A stretch of DNA of 64,000 bases from Sphingobacterium wenxiniae (GCF_900116225.1 NZ_FOZZ01000002.1:372001-436000); one strand, 5' to 3'; counted from the first letter of the stretch, positions 42,800 through 52,122 are shown. The notes: generated by a model not told the origin, from the letters alone. Numbers and translations are program-made.

Positions 42800-43065
42800 A
42801 AAGTAGGCATGCTATTCGTTTCATTTTCACGGGCAAAGGTAAATCAGTGTTTTTACGCTTTACAAGGTCAAGCCTTCGGTTTGCTAAAAAAATTCCATCC
42901 GCTTTTGGCGGATCGTATTTTTCAGTCAAAACCTTGCTTCAGCGAAACACTGACCTTTTTGACCCATGAAACGAAACATAGCATACTCCGACCTTTGAAC
43001 GAATAAATGGTAGTGATAGAGAAACAAAACAGCACCTCCTCTCATTACCGAATAAATAAAAAGAA
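42800..43065. pseudogene. Remnant of the ardA upstream region of a related element
   Basis: The stretch aligns with about 4805-5075 of the ICE: shared words include GAAACGAAACA-AGCATACTCCG and CAGCACC-CCTCTCATT-CCGAATAAAT. The ardA gene itself is absent. With the recombinase remnant it defines a collapsed left end of a second ICE. Confidence 0.7.
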
Positions 43066-43252
43066 GTTGTCAGACTGATATATAGAAAGCCGTCATGCCT
43101 TCCTGCAATCTTGCCCTCTGTCTATCAAGGCAGACGTATGGCTTGAACGCAAGCAAGCTCGGCTGATGGCCATCCTAAAAACTTAGAAACTTGCTATAAA
43201 GCTGGTAGAGAAAGTCCGCTCGGACAACCCTATGATGCTCCTACAGTACGGA
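43066..43252. other. Short non-coding remnant region
   Basis: No gene is seen. The words GCCGTCATGCCTTCCTGCAAT and GGCTTG resemble the pyrimidine-rich repeats before the mob genes (24300-24420), so this may be another piece of the decayed element. Confidence 0.35.
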
Positions 43253-43505
43253 ATGACACCAAGATCAACATTCCTAGTCATCGTAGCAGCAATCGCAGCA
43301 TTGAGTATTCTTGTGGTATTGCATTTTGGTATTGCATTTTGGTATTGGCGATAGCCAGGCTACGTCATTTTTCAGCCTTATTATCGTTCCGCTTGTCGGT
43401 ATTATGGTTTGGTTTACGTTCAAAGACCGACTACATACCGTTGCCCGTGGGGAAACCGTTCCGCAAAAAGTTTTCCCGGGTGATATTGATAGATTGAAAA
43501 AATGA
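43253..43505 (+). pseudogene. Small membrane-protein gene broken by a 13-bp tandem duplication
   Basis: From ATG 43253 the frame reads MTPRSTFLVIVAAIAALSIL and then hits a stop after a duplicated 13-mer ATTGCATTTTGGT (43318-43330 and 43331-43343). Removing one copy joins it to a downstream frame (GIGDSQATSFFSLIIVPLVG, then WFTFKDRLHTVARGETVPQK) ending at 43505. The restored protein would be about 79 aa with two membrane helices. Its stop overlaps the start of the next gene (ATGA), so they were an operon. Confidence 0.7.
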
Positions 43506-43957
43506 AAAAAGACGATAAAAACCATCGGATATACGAGAGCAAACGACAGCCGACCCTTTATTTCATCAGCATTATCACGGTGGCATTGTCCATCTTTGTG
43601 TTTTATATGATATTCTCGGATTGGGAAGAATTTGCTTTGGAATACAGTTCCGAATTTTCGGCAGTGGCTTGGACAGTATATATGCTCGTTGCAGGAAATG
43701 CAATGTTAGTCTGTATGCTTTGGATGAACGGTAGATATATTTTACAGATAAAAAAAGCTGACGAAAATTATATTTTTATAAAAACATGGTCAATTCTTGG
43801 ATTTCATAAAACACGTAAATACCCTGCCGATATACTCAAAACGACAGTTTTTCATAAAGGTATTTCCAAATATCCGAATACACCTGTTGTGGTTGCACCT
43901 TACTCGGTGATAAAGACTCCCAAAGGCAAAAAGTTGATTTTGGATGAAGCAAGATAA
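43502..43957 (+). CDS. Hypothetical membrane protein with PH-like C-terminal domain (151 aa)
   Basis: Two membrane helices (about 19-40 and 55-76) are followed by a beta-strand-rich cytosolic region (YILQIKKADENYIFIKTWSILGF) and a short motif HKGISKYPNTPVVVAPYSVI. This layout resembles bacterial PH-domain membrane proteins, but I cannot assign a family. It overlaps the broken gene upstream by 4 nt. Confidence 0.55.
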   Translation: MKKDDKNHRIYESKRQPTLYFISIITVALSIFVFYMIFSDWEEFALEYSSEFSAVAWTVYMLVAGNAMLVCMLWMNGRYILQIKKADENYIFIKTWSILGFHKTRKYPADILKTTVFHKGISKYPNTPVVVAPYSVIKTPKGKKLILDEAR

Positions 43958-44024
43958 TTTATATCTGTAATATGGTTTATGACTTTTAGATTATATGCAT
44001 TCTACTAATTTTGAAACTGTTTTT

Positions 44025-45137
44025 ATGATGAAAAAATTTTTAATTAGAAGTATGCAGATTTTACTTATCCTCGTGGTACTTATAGTCGTTGGAGGATTTT
44101 TATATATGTTTCATCCACGCTTTGGTACAAATGCATCAGGGGAGCGTCTTACGCTTATGGAGGGGAAACCTAATTTCAAGAATGGATCTTTTGATAACCT
44201 GGAACCTACACCTGCATTGGCCGAGGGAACGACATATAGTGATATTATGTTGAGCTTCTTCAAAAAAAGAGAACGTAATGTCCCTAAAGATCTTATTCCT
44301 GTAGTGAAGAGCAATCTACACGCTCTTCCATTGGACAGTAATGTATATGTGTGGTTCGGGCACTCATCTTATTTCATGCAGTTGGATGGAAAACGAATTC
44401 TGGTTGATCCTGTTTTTAGTAAGTATGCTACCCCAGTACGCATTAGTGTACGGGCATTCAATAGCACGTATGATTATACCGCTGCAGACATACCTGAGGT
44501 AGATATACTTTTCATTTCGCACGATCATTGGGATCACTTGGATTACAACACCTTTATGCAGCTGAAAGGTAAAATCAAACATATTGTTACTGGGATAGGA
44601 GTAGGGGCTCATTTGGAAAAATGGGGATATCCTGCCAATCAGATTACGGAGTTATATTGGGGAGAAACAGCTGAAGTAGCCGGTTTTTCAATAACTTCAA
44701 CGACAGCAAGACATTTTTCCGGCCGTGCATTCAAAAGGAACACGAGCCTTTGGTCTTCGTTTGTATTGAATGGAAGCAAAAAAATCTTTGTAGGTGGGGA
44801 TAGTGGTTACGGCAAACATTTCAAGGAAATTGGAACGCAATATGGTCCATTTGATTTTGTAATTTTAGAAAATGGGCAGTACGACAAAATGTGGCATTAT
44901 ATCCACATGATGCCGGAAGAGGTTGTCCAGGTCGCACAAGAGTTACAAGCTGCGTATCTTATTCCTGTCCACTCATCCAAATTTCCATTGGCGAACCATT
45001 CCTGGGACGATCCGCTTATTCGTGTTACCACAGCGGCACATGCAAAGCACGTGGATATAATCACTCCACAGATAGGGCAAGTCGTCTCTCTGGATAGTGT
45101 TCCTGAAACCAGTGCCTGGTGGGAAGGTCTTGATTAA
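44025..45137 (+). CDS. Membrane-anchored MBL-fold hydrolase (NAPE-PLD/UlaG-like)
   Basis: An N-terminal hydrophobic anchor (about residues 8-27, ILLILVVLIVVGGFLYM) precedes a metallo-beta-lactamase domain: VWFGHSSYFMQLDGKRILVD, the zinc motif SHDHWDHLDY, a later histidine in TTARHFSG, GGDSGYGKHF, and IPVHSSKFPL. The order matches the NAPE-phospholipase D-like and UlaG-like group, which act on phosphodiesters or lactones. It acts outside the inner membrane. ATG at 44025 or 44028 are equally good; the one at 43995 is unnecessary. Confidence 0.85.
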   Translation: MMKKFLIRSMQILLILVVLIVVGGFLYMFHPRFGTNASGERLTLMEGKPNFKNGSFDNLEPTPALAEGTTYSDIMLSFFKKRERNVPKDLIPVVKSNLHALPLDSNVYVWFGHSSYFMQLDGKRILVDPVFSKYATPVRISVRAFNSTYDYTAADIPEVDILFISHDHWDHLDYNTFMQLKGKIKHIVTGIGVGAHLEKWGYPANQITELYWGETAEVAGFSITSTTARHFSGRAFKRNTSLWSSFVLNGSKKIFVGGDSGYGKHFKEIGTQYGPFDFVILENGQYDKMWHYIHMMPEEVVQVAQELQAAYLIPVHSSKFPLANHSWDDPLIRVTTAAHAKHVDIITPQIGQVVSLDSVPETSAWWEGLD

Positions 45138-45165
45138 ATTTGATGGAATTCCACAATAAGCTGTA

Positions 45166-46506
45166 TTAATAGACTATATTTCCTTCGTGTATAAGTGATT
45201 TCACTTCGGAAATTCGAGATACTGCTTCAGCTGAGCAACTTGCATCAACTAACACAATATTGGCTGCATCACCGGATTTAGGCCATTGCTGTTCACCCAT
45301 ATTGTCCAATGGAAGTATATCGCCTGTAGCTAATTTTAAGCATCTGGAGAGTGAAAATTCAGTCGTATAACCATAAAGCTGTGCCATGAGATTAGCTTTT
45401 TGGAGAACGCTTCCGCTTCCAAAGGTATTCCAATGATCGATTATACTGTCATTACCGGTCAATACTTCAACGTTATGCTTATATATCATAGGTATTGGCA
45501 TAATCAAATTTCCAAATGGTATAGTAGAAACAATCCCTATTTCAGCAGCCCCCAACTGTTCGATAGTATCTTCTTGTACGTTTTTATCTAATTTTCCCAG
45601 AACAAAAGCATGACTTATATAAGTTTTACCCTTGAGAAAAGGGTTTTCGTTGACCTTTTGTATAAGATATTGCACAGTCTTTAGCCCTGATTCGCCGGTT
45701 TCATGTAGATGTAAGTCTATTCCTTTTTGGTTATCCAGTGCTAATTGAACCGTAAAATCTATGGTTTTCTCAATGGCACCATCGATCGTGTAAGGGTCGA
45801 CCCCACCAATAAAGTCGATATCCATTTGCGCAGCTTCCTTTAAATAGGGAGCTGAATCTGTGTAAAATACACCATGCTGCGGGAAGGCTACAATCTCAGC
45901 ACCGAAGCTGTCTTTTCTATTTTCAAGCGCCTTCTGTAGATTTTTGAGTGACTGTAACTTTGACGTAGGTTCGATATTTACATGACTTCTGGCAAACGAA
46001 GTTCCTTTTGATTGAAGTAGCACAATAAGTTTTTCAGCACGTTCAGTCGATGTCTTTAACATTCTAGGAAGTATTTCCTTTTCCAATGCAATCATCCCTT
46101 TGACACCTCCTGTTCTCCTTTGGGTAGCTTGCCAAGCGCCACCATAAAAGGTCTTGTCCAAATGGATATGCATATCTTTAAATGCCGGTAGCATTAAATA
46201 TCCTTTTGCATCAATGGCTTCAGAATCATCTGGTCTATTGGTTGATATTTTTTTTATCTTTCCCTCGGCAATAGTAATACAGTATAACTCCGTTTTCGTG
46301 CGGGTAACCTCGTCATCCATGTACTCAAAACCAGTCTCTAAACGGACATTCTTCAACGTATAATTTTTTGAGGGATATTCCGCCATGCCATCTTTTGTTT
46401 CATCGGTAGTTTGTGCATTCACTGTCTTTGGTACGAAGGCTAATCCCATAAGTCCTAATCCCGATTGTCTTATAAAATTCTTACGGGATAATACTTGTTT
46501 GCTCAT
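45166..46506 (-). CDS. Exported amidohydrolase, cytosine-deaminase-like
   Basis: The 446-aa protein has an N-terminal Tat-like signal (LSRKNFIRQSGLGLMGLAF, with R-K instead of R-R). The amidohydrolase metal site is visible as DMHIHLDKTFYGG, then DLHLHETGESG, SHAF and TGNDSIIDHWN. The closest layout is the cytosine deaminase/N-isopropylammelide hydrolase group. It would hydrolyse a C-N bond of a small amide or ring amine in the periplasm. It converges on the MBL hydrolase (28 nt between ends) and is divergent from an AraC-type regulator gene, suggesting regulation by that protein. Confidence 0.83.
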   Translation of the reverse strand: MSKQVLSRKNFIRQSGLGLMGLAFVPKTVNAQTTDETKDGMAEYPSKNYTLKNVRLETGFEYMDDEVTRTKTELYCITIAEGKIKKISTNRPDDSEAIDAKGYLMLPAFKDMHIHLDKTFYGGAWQATQRRTGGVKGMIALEKEILPRMLKTSTERAEKLIVLLQSKGTSFARSHVNIEPTSKLQSLKNLQKALENRKDSFGAEIVAFPQHGVFYTDSAPYLKEAAQMDIDFIGGVDPYTIDGAIEKTIDFTVQLALDNQKGIDLHLHETGESGLKTVQYLIQKVNENPFLKGKTYISHAFVLGKLDKNVQEDTIEQLGAAEIGIVSTIPFGNLIMPIPMIYKHNVEVLTGNDSIIDHWNTFGSGSVLQKANLMAQLYGYTTEFSLSRCLKLATGDILPLDNMGEQQWPKSGDAANIVLVDASCSAEAVSRISEVKSLIHEGNIVY

Positions 46507-46794
46507 AAATATAAAAAAGTGTCTTTCAAAGTAAAGTTACCTAATTATCTATATATAAAGTAATGTCGGGCTATGTTATTCAGGGCAAACGCATCTTGTT
46601 TTTATGTTTATAAATATACATCCCCGCACTTCTGTGATATGGCGAATAGTCTGATGCGACATTTTTTTGATTGAATCCGTAAAAAGTATCCATTTTCCAA
46701 TGAAAAAGTATCCGAATACACTTTCTTAAATACGCAATTTTGTATATTACTTTTAAGAGAAACGGTTAAGAAAATATTTAACATACAAGAATTT

Positions 46795-47688
46795 GTGAAT
46801 TATGCACAATTTTCAACTTTGAAAAATGATAATTTGCATATAGTCAATTTCGCAAACGAAAAGGATTTTCTGCGTAAATCCCAAAAAATCAATATTGATT
46901 TATATATGATGGCTATAAAGCCTCCTTTGGAAAAGGATCAGATTATCGATCAAAAATTTGAGGATCAGGCCAATTCTTTTTTATATGTCGACTGTCCACA
47001 GAACACGATGGCTTGGGATGTGAACGAACCAGATTCAGGATATGTTATTATGGTCGATGCAAAACTGATACATCGGGTTGCGAAGGAATATAACTTTGTG
47101 CATTACAACAACCACGAAGCATTGTATTTGACTAAAGATGACGAGGTTTTATTATGGGATTTATTCAAGAAGGCGTATGACGAGTTTCAAAAACCACAGT
47201 ATTCCCAAGATGTCATCGTATCTTACATCACGCTGATATTATCTTATACCCAGATTTACTACTCTACCTATAAACAAGAAATTATAAGACATACTGTTTT
47301 GGCTGGTATTTAAGAGTTCTATACGGTTTTTGCTACAAGAATAGCATCCACAGCAAGTATAAGTAAGAACGCTGAATTTCAAGCTGCATTCTTTGACTTG
47401 GTCTATACACACTACAGAAAAGAACATCAATTAGCCTATTATGCTGATCTATTATGTTTGACCCCGAAATACTTAGCGACAAAAATCAAACATTTGACTA
47501 GCAAATCAGCCAATGATTGGATTAATGAATTCTTGATCTTAGAAGCCAAGAGTTTACTCCAATCAACCAACAAAACTATTAAAGATATTGCCTACCATCT
47601 TGGCTTTCCAGATGCCACCTCTTTCGGGAAGTTTTTCAAAAACCATGTTGCCATGTCACCTAAACGATACCGTGAAATCAAAATTTAA
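46795..47688 (+). pseudogene. AraC-family regulator interrupted by one in-frame stop
   Basis: Two open stretches (46795-47313 and 47398-47688) are in the same frame, separated by a single TAA at 47311-47313. The first has the N-terminal ligand-binding domain (VDCPQNTMAWDVNEPDSGYV); the second holds the two-helix AraC HTH domain (YADLLCLTPKYLATKIKHLT and KDIAYHLGFPDATSFGKFFK). The frame also stays open upstream to about 46741 without an ATG, so the original start may be lost; GTG 46795 is the only candidate I see. It is divergent from the amidohydrolase gene, its likely former target. Confidence 0.8.
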
Positions 47689-47781
47689 AGACAGATTCTT
47701 ATTTTGACTTTTTGATTACTATGTTCAATTAATAATGGTTTAATTTTGTAGAAATTTTGAATTTGTTTAAAAATTGCGACT

Positions 47782-48591
47782 GTGTATTATAGAATATACG
47801 TACTATTACTTTTCTTCACTGCTTTTTTCTTTTCAGCTTGTAAACGAAATTTTCAGTATTCAGTACTTGAAGTAAGACCTTTGGATCGGGAAATCAATCA
47901 GAAATCCATAGCGGAGATCAATCAATTATCCCCGAAAGATACCTTTAGTTTTCTGATTATGTCGGATTCACAAGTGGCCTATAAACCCCTTGAGTCTTTT
48001 GTAAGACATGTCAACAAGACTTATGCAAAGGATAGCGTTGCGTTTATCCTACATGCGGGAGACTTTACGGATTATGGAGCAAACTTTGAATACAATCTTT
48101 ACCACGAGTTGACAGAGAAACTTAACTTCCCAGTCGTTGGCTGCATAGGCAACCATGATATGCTTGGGAACGGACAAGAAATCTATAGAAAATTCTTTGG
48201 TCCGGAGAATTTTACATTTACCTATGGAGCCAACAGATTCATTCTCTTTAACAACAATGGGAGAGAAGTTGGTTTTAATGGAACATTGCCTGATTTAAGT
48301 TGGCTCAACACTGAAATCCTTAATGCTAGAGAAGACAATCTATTCTTTATTTCCCACGTACCGCCGATGTCGGATGACTTTGATCCGGCATTAAGGGATG
48401 ACTTTGTAGACCTTTTGGCAGTAAATAAAAGCACACGCTTATCAATACATGGACATACACATTCTTTTGAATATGGTGAGTTTTTTAACGATGGTGTGCC
48501 TTACCTCGTCGTTCCTACATTGCTAAAAAAAGAATATGTTAAGGTCACCGTCTTTGGTAACGAGATACTTGTACAACAAAAATACTTCTAA
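47782..48591 (+). CDS. Calcineurin-like metallophosphoesterase lipoprotein
   Basis: The 269-aa protein (GTG start) has a lipoprotein signal (LLLFFTAFFFSACKRN, lipobox Cys about residue 20) and the phosphoesterase motifs IMSDSQVAY (D-x-Q variant of D-x-H), HAGDFTDYG, GCIGNHDMLG, FISHVPPM and SIHGHTHSFE (GHTH). It should hydrolyse a phosphoester in the periplasm or on the outer membrane. Its stop overlaps the next start by one base (TAATG), so it is coupled to an outer-membrane protein gene. Confidence 0.85.
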   Translation: MYYRIYVLLLFFTAFFFSACKRNFQYSVLEVRPLDREINQKSIAEINQLSPKDTFSFLIMSDSQVAYKPLESFVRHVNKTYAKDSVAFILHAGDFTDYGANFEYNLYHELTEKLNFPVVGCIGNHDMLGNGQEIYRKFFGPENFTFTYGANRFILFNNNGREVGFNGTLPDLSWLNTEILNAREDNLFFISHVPPMSDDFDPALRDDFVDLLAVNKSTRLSIHGHTHSFEYGEFFNDGVPYLVVPTLLKKEYVKVTVFGNEILVQQKYF

Positions 48592-49166
48592 TGCGCTGCT
48601 TCGCTATTCTTATTTTGATAAGCCTACATCTCAATGTCTTGGCTAATGAACCGGACTCTACACAAAGAATAATCGATAGGTTACTTCCTAATAACGTTGT
48701 CCTCCAGTTTGCGGGAAATATTGGCATGTTCTCGACAGGCGTGCGATATGTTACCCCAAATAAACATTGGAAAGGTGGGATTATGTACGGGTTTGTGCCT
48801 GCTCGTTATGCGGACGATCCAATACATTCCTTGACTTTAAAAGGGCAATACAGTGGTTTTCATAGAGAATACGGTGCTGACACCAAAGTAGAGTGGTTAA
48901 ATGTCGGGATTTGGTACAATTCATCTTTCGGCAGCAAATATTTCAAGAAGTTACCCGGTTATTATGATAGTGGGTATTACTATTTTACGACCGCTCTTAA
49001 TGTGGGCCTAACCTTAGGAAGTGAATTGAAGTATAAAAAGTGGGGTATTTATTACGAGCTAGGAACTACAGACAAGCGCACAATAAACTATATTAAAAGT
49101 GCTAAAGCAATCACATGGCACGAAATGTGGAATATAGGATTGGGAGTAGTCTACCACCTAAAATAG
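48591..49166 (+). CDS. Outer-membrane beta-barrel-like protein (191 aa)
   Basis: A signal peptide (MRCFAILILISLHLNVLANE) is followed by alternating hydrophobic/hydrophilic strands with aromatic girdles (WKGGIMYGFVPARY, DSGYYYFTTALNVGLTLG) and an almost terminal aromatic residue (IGLGVVYHLK). This fits a small outer-membrane barrel. It is translated with the preceding phosphoesterase, so the two may handle one extracellular phosphorylated substrate. Family not known to me. Confidence 0.65.
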   Translation: MRCFAILILISLHLNVLANEPDSTQRIIDRLLPNNVVLQFAGNIGMFSTGVRYVTPNKHWKGGIMYGFVPARYADDPIHSLTLKGQYSGFHREYGADTKVEWLNVGIWYNSSFGSKYFKKLPGYYDSGYYYFTTALNVGLTLGSELKYKKWGIYYELGTTDKRTINYIKSAKAITWHEMWNIGLGVVYHLK

Positions 49167-49178
49167 TTGCTAAAGACC

Positions 49179-49901
49179 TTAATTGTTGGCGTATTGTCTT
49201 GCTGTCTCTAATCTGCGTAAAAGAGCCGCCTTCACCTGTGTATGCGTATGGTCTTTTGCTTCAGCAAAGGAAATATTATATACCCTTGTCACTTCTCGGA
49301 GCTCTTCGGGAAAACGTGTTAACAATGTATCGTAATAACTGTCCAAAAGTTCTTTAGAAGGCATTGCAAAGCGTATGCGTAGCTGAAAGCGTCTTAACAA
49401 TGCTGTATCGATAATCTCAGGATGATTGGTTGCACAGATGAGCAATGCATCATTAGGGAAATAATCTATTAACTGGATAAGCGTATTCACCAAACGGCGC
49501 ATCTCCCCAACATCTTTGTCATCATTACCTCGAGCCTTGCCAATCTGATCAAATTCATCCAAGAATAGAACAGCTTTTTCCCGTGCAGCTTTATCAAACA
49601 CTTGTTTGATATTTTGTGAAGTTTCACCGATACGGGCAGACACAATATTGCTTAGGTTAAGGATGAGAATATTCTTTCCCAAGGCCTGCGCAATTGCTTT
49701 AGCTGTCATCGTCTTGCCACAGCCCGAACTACCGTGAAGGAGCACTTTGTGATTCACAGGTAGACCGTATTGTAGCAACTCACCAACATAGGTATGCTCC
49801 TTAATTAATTGCTGTACCTGTTGTCGATTATCTTCGTCCAACAAAATATCATCCAATTCGACCTTCTCCCTGTCGTGTATAATGAAATCAAATATATTCA
49901 T
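49179..49901 (-). CDS. AAA-family ATPase (240 aa)
   Basis: A single classical AAA module: a short N-terminal segment (DEDNRQQVQQLIKEH), Walker A HGSSGCGKT (about 57-65), Walker B AVLFLDEFDQIG (about 109-120), sensor 1 LLICATNH and the arginine finger region IDTALLRRFQLRIRF. It is similar in size to ATPases that act as remodelling factors for a neighbouring partner, but no partner is evident here. It is convergent with the outer-membrane gene (12 nt). Confidence 0.82.
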   Translation of the reverse strand: MNIFDFIIHDREKVELDDILLDEDNRQQVQQLIKEHTYVGELLQYGLPVNHKVLLHGSSGCGKTMTAKAIAQALGKNILILNLSNIVSARIGETSQNIKQVFDKAAREKAVLFLDEFDQIGKARGNDDKDVGEMRRLVNTLIQLIDYFPNDALLICATNHPEIIDTALLRRFQLRIRFAMPSKELLDSYYDTLLTRFPEELREVTRVYNISFAEAKDHTHTQVKAALLRRLETARQYANN

Positions 49902-50089
49902 AAATGTCCCTTGTAAACAAAAGTCCCAGCTTTCTATGGGGAATGGCGGTAAGGTAATAAGTATTTTCCAAAAGCCAAAATTTTGTAACGGTGTGCCGAT
50001 TGTACCTAAAATCTCTCTACAAAAAACGACAAAGTATGCGCAAGGAACACCAGCTTTCCTATTAAAGACACCACCCTGTATAACTCAAT

Positions 50090-50365
50090 CGGTAGCGTTC
50101 AAGAAATATACGCTACCGTTTAGGATGGAAACGTCAGCGTGTAAATCATAAACGGTAGTGTCTGAGAAATAAACGCTACCTTTTTTTATGGGAAAGCTAG
50201 CGTATAGACCTTAAACGGCAGTGCCCTAGAAAGAAACTCTACCTTTTTTTGTGAGAAAGGTAGCGTATAGACTCTAAACGGTAGTGTTTAAGAAATAAAC
50301 GCTACCGTTTTTAATAGGAAAGGTAGCGTGTACGTCGTAAACGGTAGCTTTTCTATCAGAAACTC
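50090..50365. repeat. Tandem array of about 63-bp palindromic units (4 full plus a partial)
   Basis: Units start at 50090, 50153, 50217, 50279 and 50342 (steps 63, 64, 62, 63). Each has a dyad of the form CGGTAG-YGTN..ARACGCTACC and a second box (aaaGGTAGCGTrTA) before the next unit. The copies have diverged by several substitutions. They occupy the intergenic space between two ATPase genes. Inside one unit the CGGTAG/CTACCG arms can fold into a hairpin. No spacer-like unique sequence is present, so it is not a CRISPR. Confidence 0.8.
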
Positions 50366-50678
50366 TAGAGTTCACTTTTTCGTTTTTGGCGTGTTGTTCA
50401 AGAACAAAAACTATGTTAATGATAGTTTAAACCCTGTTTTTGCTTCTAAAATTACGAAATATATGACTTTTGAAATTGTAAAATCGTGCCAACTACTGTT
50501 TACATAATCGTGGAAATATGGCACATATTTACAATTTTTGCCTATTGTCATTACAGAACGATTGTCAAGCCAAACGCACAATTGAGAAAACATTTTTAAC
50601 AACAAAAAAGGCTTTTTCCCATAAGGAGAAGGTAGGGTCTTCCCCTATTTTTTTAATACTTCAATGAAGTAAATGTAA
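50366..50678. other. AT-rich intergenic stretch without recognisable features
   Basis: Between the tandem repeat and the end of the next minus-strand gene I see no gene. A T-rich tract after GGAAAAAGCC near 50610-50655 may serve as a terminator. Confidence 0.35.
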
Positions 50679-51872
50679 TCAATACATAAAGCCGAATAGC
50701 CATAAAGGAATTTTGGTACCAAACCCTAGTTCAATATCATCAGCTGCTATAAGATAAGAGACTTCGTCTCGAACCTGTTTTGTCGATTTGGTTTTTCCTC
50801 CTACTTCAATTGTGATGCCGTCGATTAAAAAACCTCCACTATGTGGTTCAAACACGTCAAAACCTGCATTTAGTAATTGACCTAAAAGGAACGTTTCCCT
50901 TAGGTTACCTTTATCGGGTATTGGATGGATTGCATAAGAAAGGTTGGTGTTTTCTAAGAAAATTTTATCAGGCTTTTGGAGTCTTGAAACGCCTTTTCCG
51001 ACAACAGACAATACATTCAATAATCTAGCATCTCGTAGCTGATAGATATACTCTAGTACACGATCACGAGGTATATCTAACTTATTCGACAGTGCAGAAA
51101 TATTCGGTTTAAAAGGAGCAGACTCTGCAACAACCCCCAGTAATTTCTTTACCTTAACAGCCGTACCTGCATTATATGAAGCAATATAGGCAAGATCCGT
51201 ATCTACCACCGCATTGATAATCTGTTCTAATTTAGGTAGATATTCATTTTCGCCCTCTGTAAAAATAGGCAAATAACAACTTTTCAAATATTTAGTAAAA
51301 AAAGGTAACGGTCGAATAACAGAGACTATCTCTTGACTGATTTCACGATGACGATCACGGATTTCCATCAGCGAAATAGGAGGGAAAGTAGCGACTCCTG
51401 TAAAAGCCAAATATTCCCGCAGGGATAGGCCGGGCAGTGAATAACTAATCACCCGTCTGCTGAGGTCTGCCTGACCACGATAGATATCTAGTGCGGATGA
51501 CGCAGAAAAAATTACCTTCATCTGTGGTAACCCGTCATAAATATTCTTGAGTTCCCTCGACCAATTTGGATATTTATGCACCTCATCAATCAAAAATACT
51601 TCCCCTCCTTGTTGATGCCATTCCATTGCGGTATCTAATAAACTTTTATTATAAAACCAAGTATGATCTGCTGTAACATATAACCCTTTACCAGAATGGG
51701 GGCCTAAGTCATATTTCAAATGCTGTAACAATAGAGTCGTTTTTCCGGCTCCTCGCGGACCTTTTATACCTATCATCCGTTGATCCCAATTAATTTCATC
51801 ATGCAGATATCTCCGGAAATCGTTATTGATACTTTGTAATAATGTATCTTGAAAGTTTAATATAGCCTGCAT
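50679..51872 (-). CDS. ATPase of the AAA_14/DUF4143 family
   Basis: The 397-aa protein has Walker A GIKGPRGAGKTTLLLQ (about 35-50), Walker B EVFLIDEVHKYPNWS (about 90-104), the SASSALDI sensor region, and the DUF4143-like C-terminal domain (LSNKLDIPRDRVLEYIYQL, VGGKTKSTKQVRDEVSYLI). This layout is the common archaeal/bacterial ATPase group of unknown function, sometimes linked to toxin-antitoxin-like or mobile contexts. It has a -7-like promoter box 18 nt upstream. Role unknown. Confidence 0.85.
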   Translation of the reverse strand: MQAILNFQDTLLQSINNDFRRYLHDEINWDQRMIGIKGPRGAGKTTLLLQHLKYDLGPHSGKGLYVTADHTWFYNKSLLDTAMEWHQQGGEVFLIDEVHKYPNWSRELKNIYDGLPQMKVIFSASSALDIYRGQADLSRRVISYSLPGLSLREYLAFTGVATFPPISLMEIRDRHREISQEIVSVIRPLPFFTKYLKSCYLPIFTEGENEYLPKLEQIINAVVDTDLAYIASYNAGTAVKVKKLLGVVAESAPFKPNISALSNKLDIPRDRVLEYIYQLRDARLLNVLSVVGKGVSRLQKPDKIFLENTNLSYAIHPIPDKGNLRETFLLGQLLNAGFDVFEPHSGGFLIDGITIEVGGKTKSTKQVRDEVSYLIAADDIELGFGTKIPLWLFGFMY

Positions 51873-51890
51873 TTTGTTGTTTGTATTCTA

Positions 51891-51898
51891 CAAATATA
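51891..51898 (-). promoter_or_regulatory. -7 box upstream of the DUF4143 ATPase
   Basis: On the minus strand TATATTTG fits TAnnTTTG, 18 nt before the start codon. A good -33 element is not evident. Confidence 0.45.
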
Positions 51899-52078
51899 AC
51901 TCTATTTTGCGGTTTTAAAACAACAAAATAGCTTTATAAAAATAGTATTTCAACAAACTCAAAATGAGTACAGAAATGAGCACAAAGCTCCCTAAATAGA
52001 CCAAAAATCAATCAAATTTTTATAAACCTAAAAGGATAAAAAAATCCCTTAACCTATTTAAGATTAAGGGATTTTACC
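51899..52078. other. Intergenic stretch up to the island boundary
   Basis: No gene seen. It ends with TCCCTTAA...TTAAGGGA (52044-52071), a dyad that may act as a terminator directly next to the island boundary. Confidence 0.35.
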
Positions 52079-52122
52079 TGTGCGCCCACCTGGGCTCGAA
52101 CCAGGGACCAAAAGATTATGAG
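52079..52122. repeat. Distal att site of the tRNA-Met island (44 bp)
   Basis: Identical over 44 nt to 60454-60497. It contains the T arm, variable loop and part of the anticodon arm of tRNA-Met, but the sequence then diverges, so it is not a functional tRNA. Confidence 0.85.

Noticed and set aside
50090-50365. Possible CRISPR array
   Set aside because: The whole 63-bp unit repeats, with no unique spacers between short identical repeats, the copies vary, and no cas gene is near.
52079-52122. A second tRNA-Met gene
   Set aside because: Only the 3' 44 nt of the tRNA are present; the D arm and 5' acceptor are missing, so it is an att repeat.
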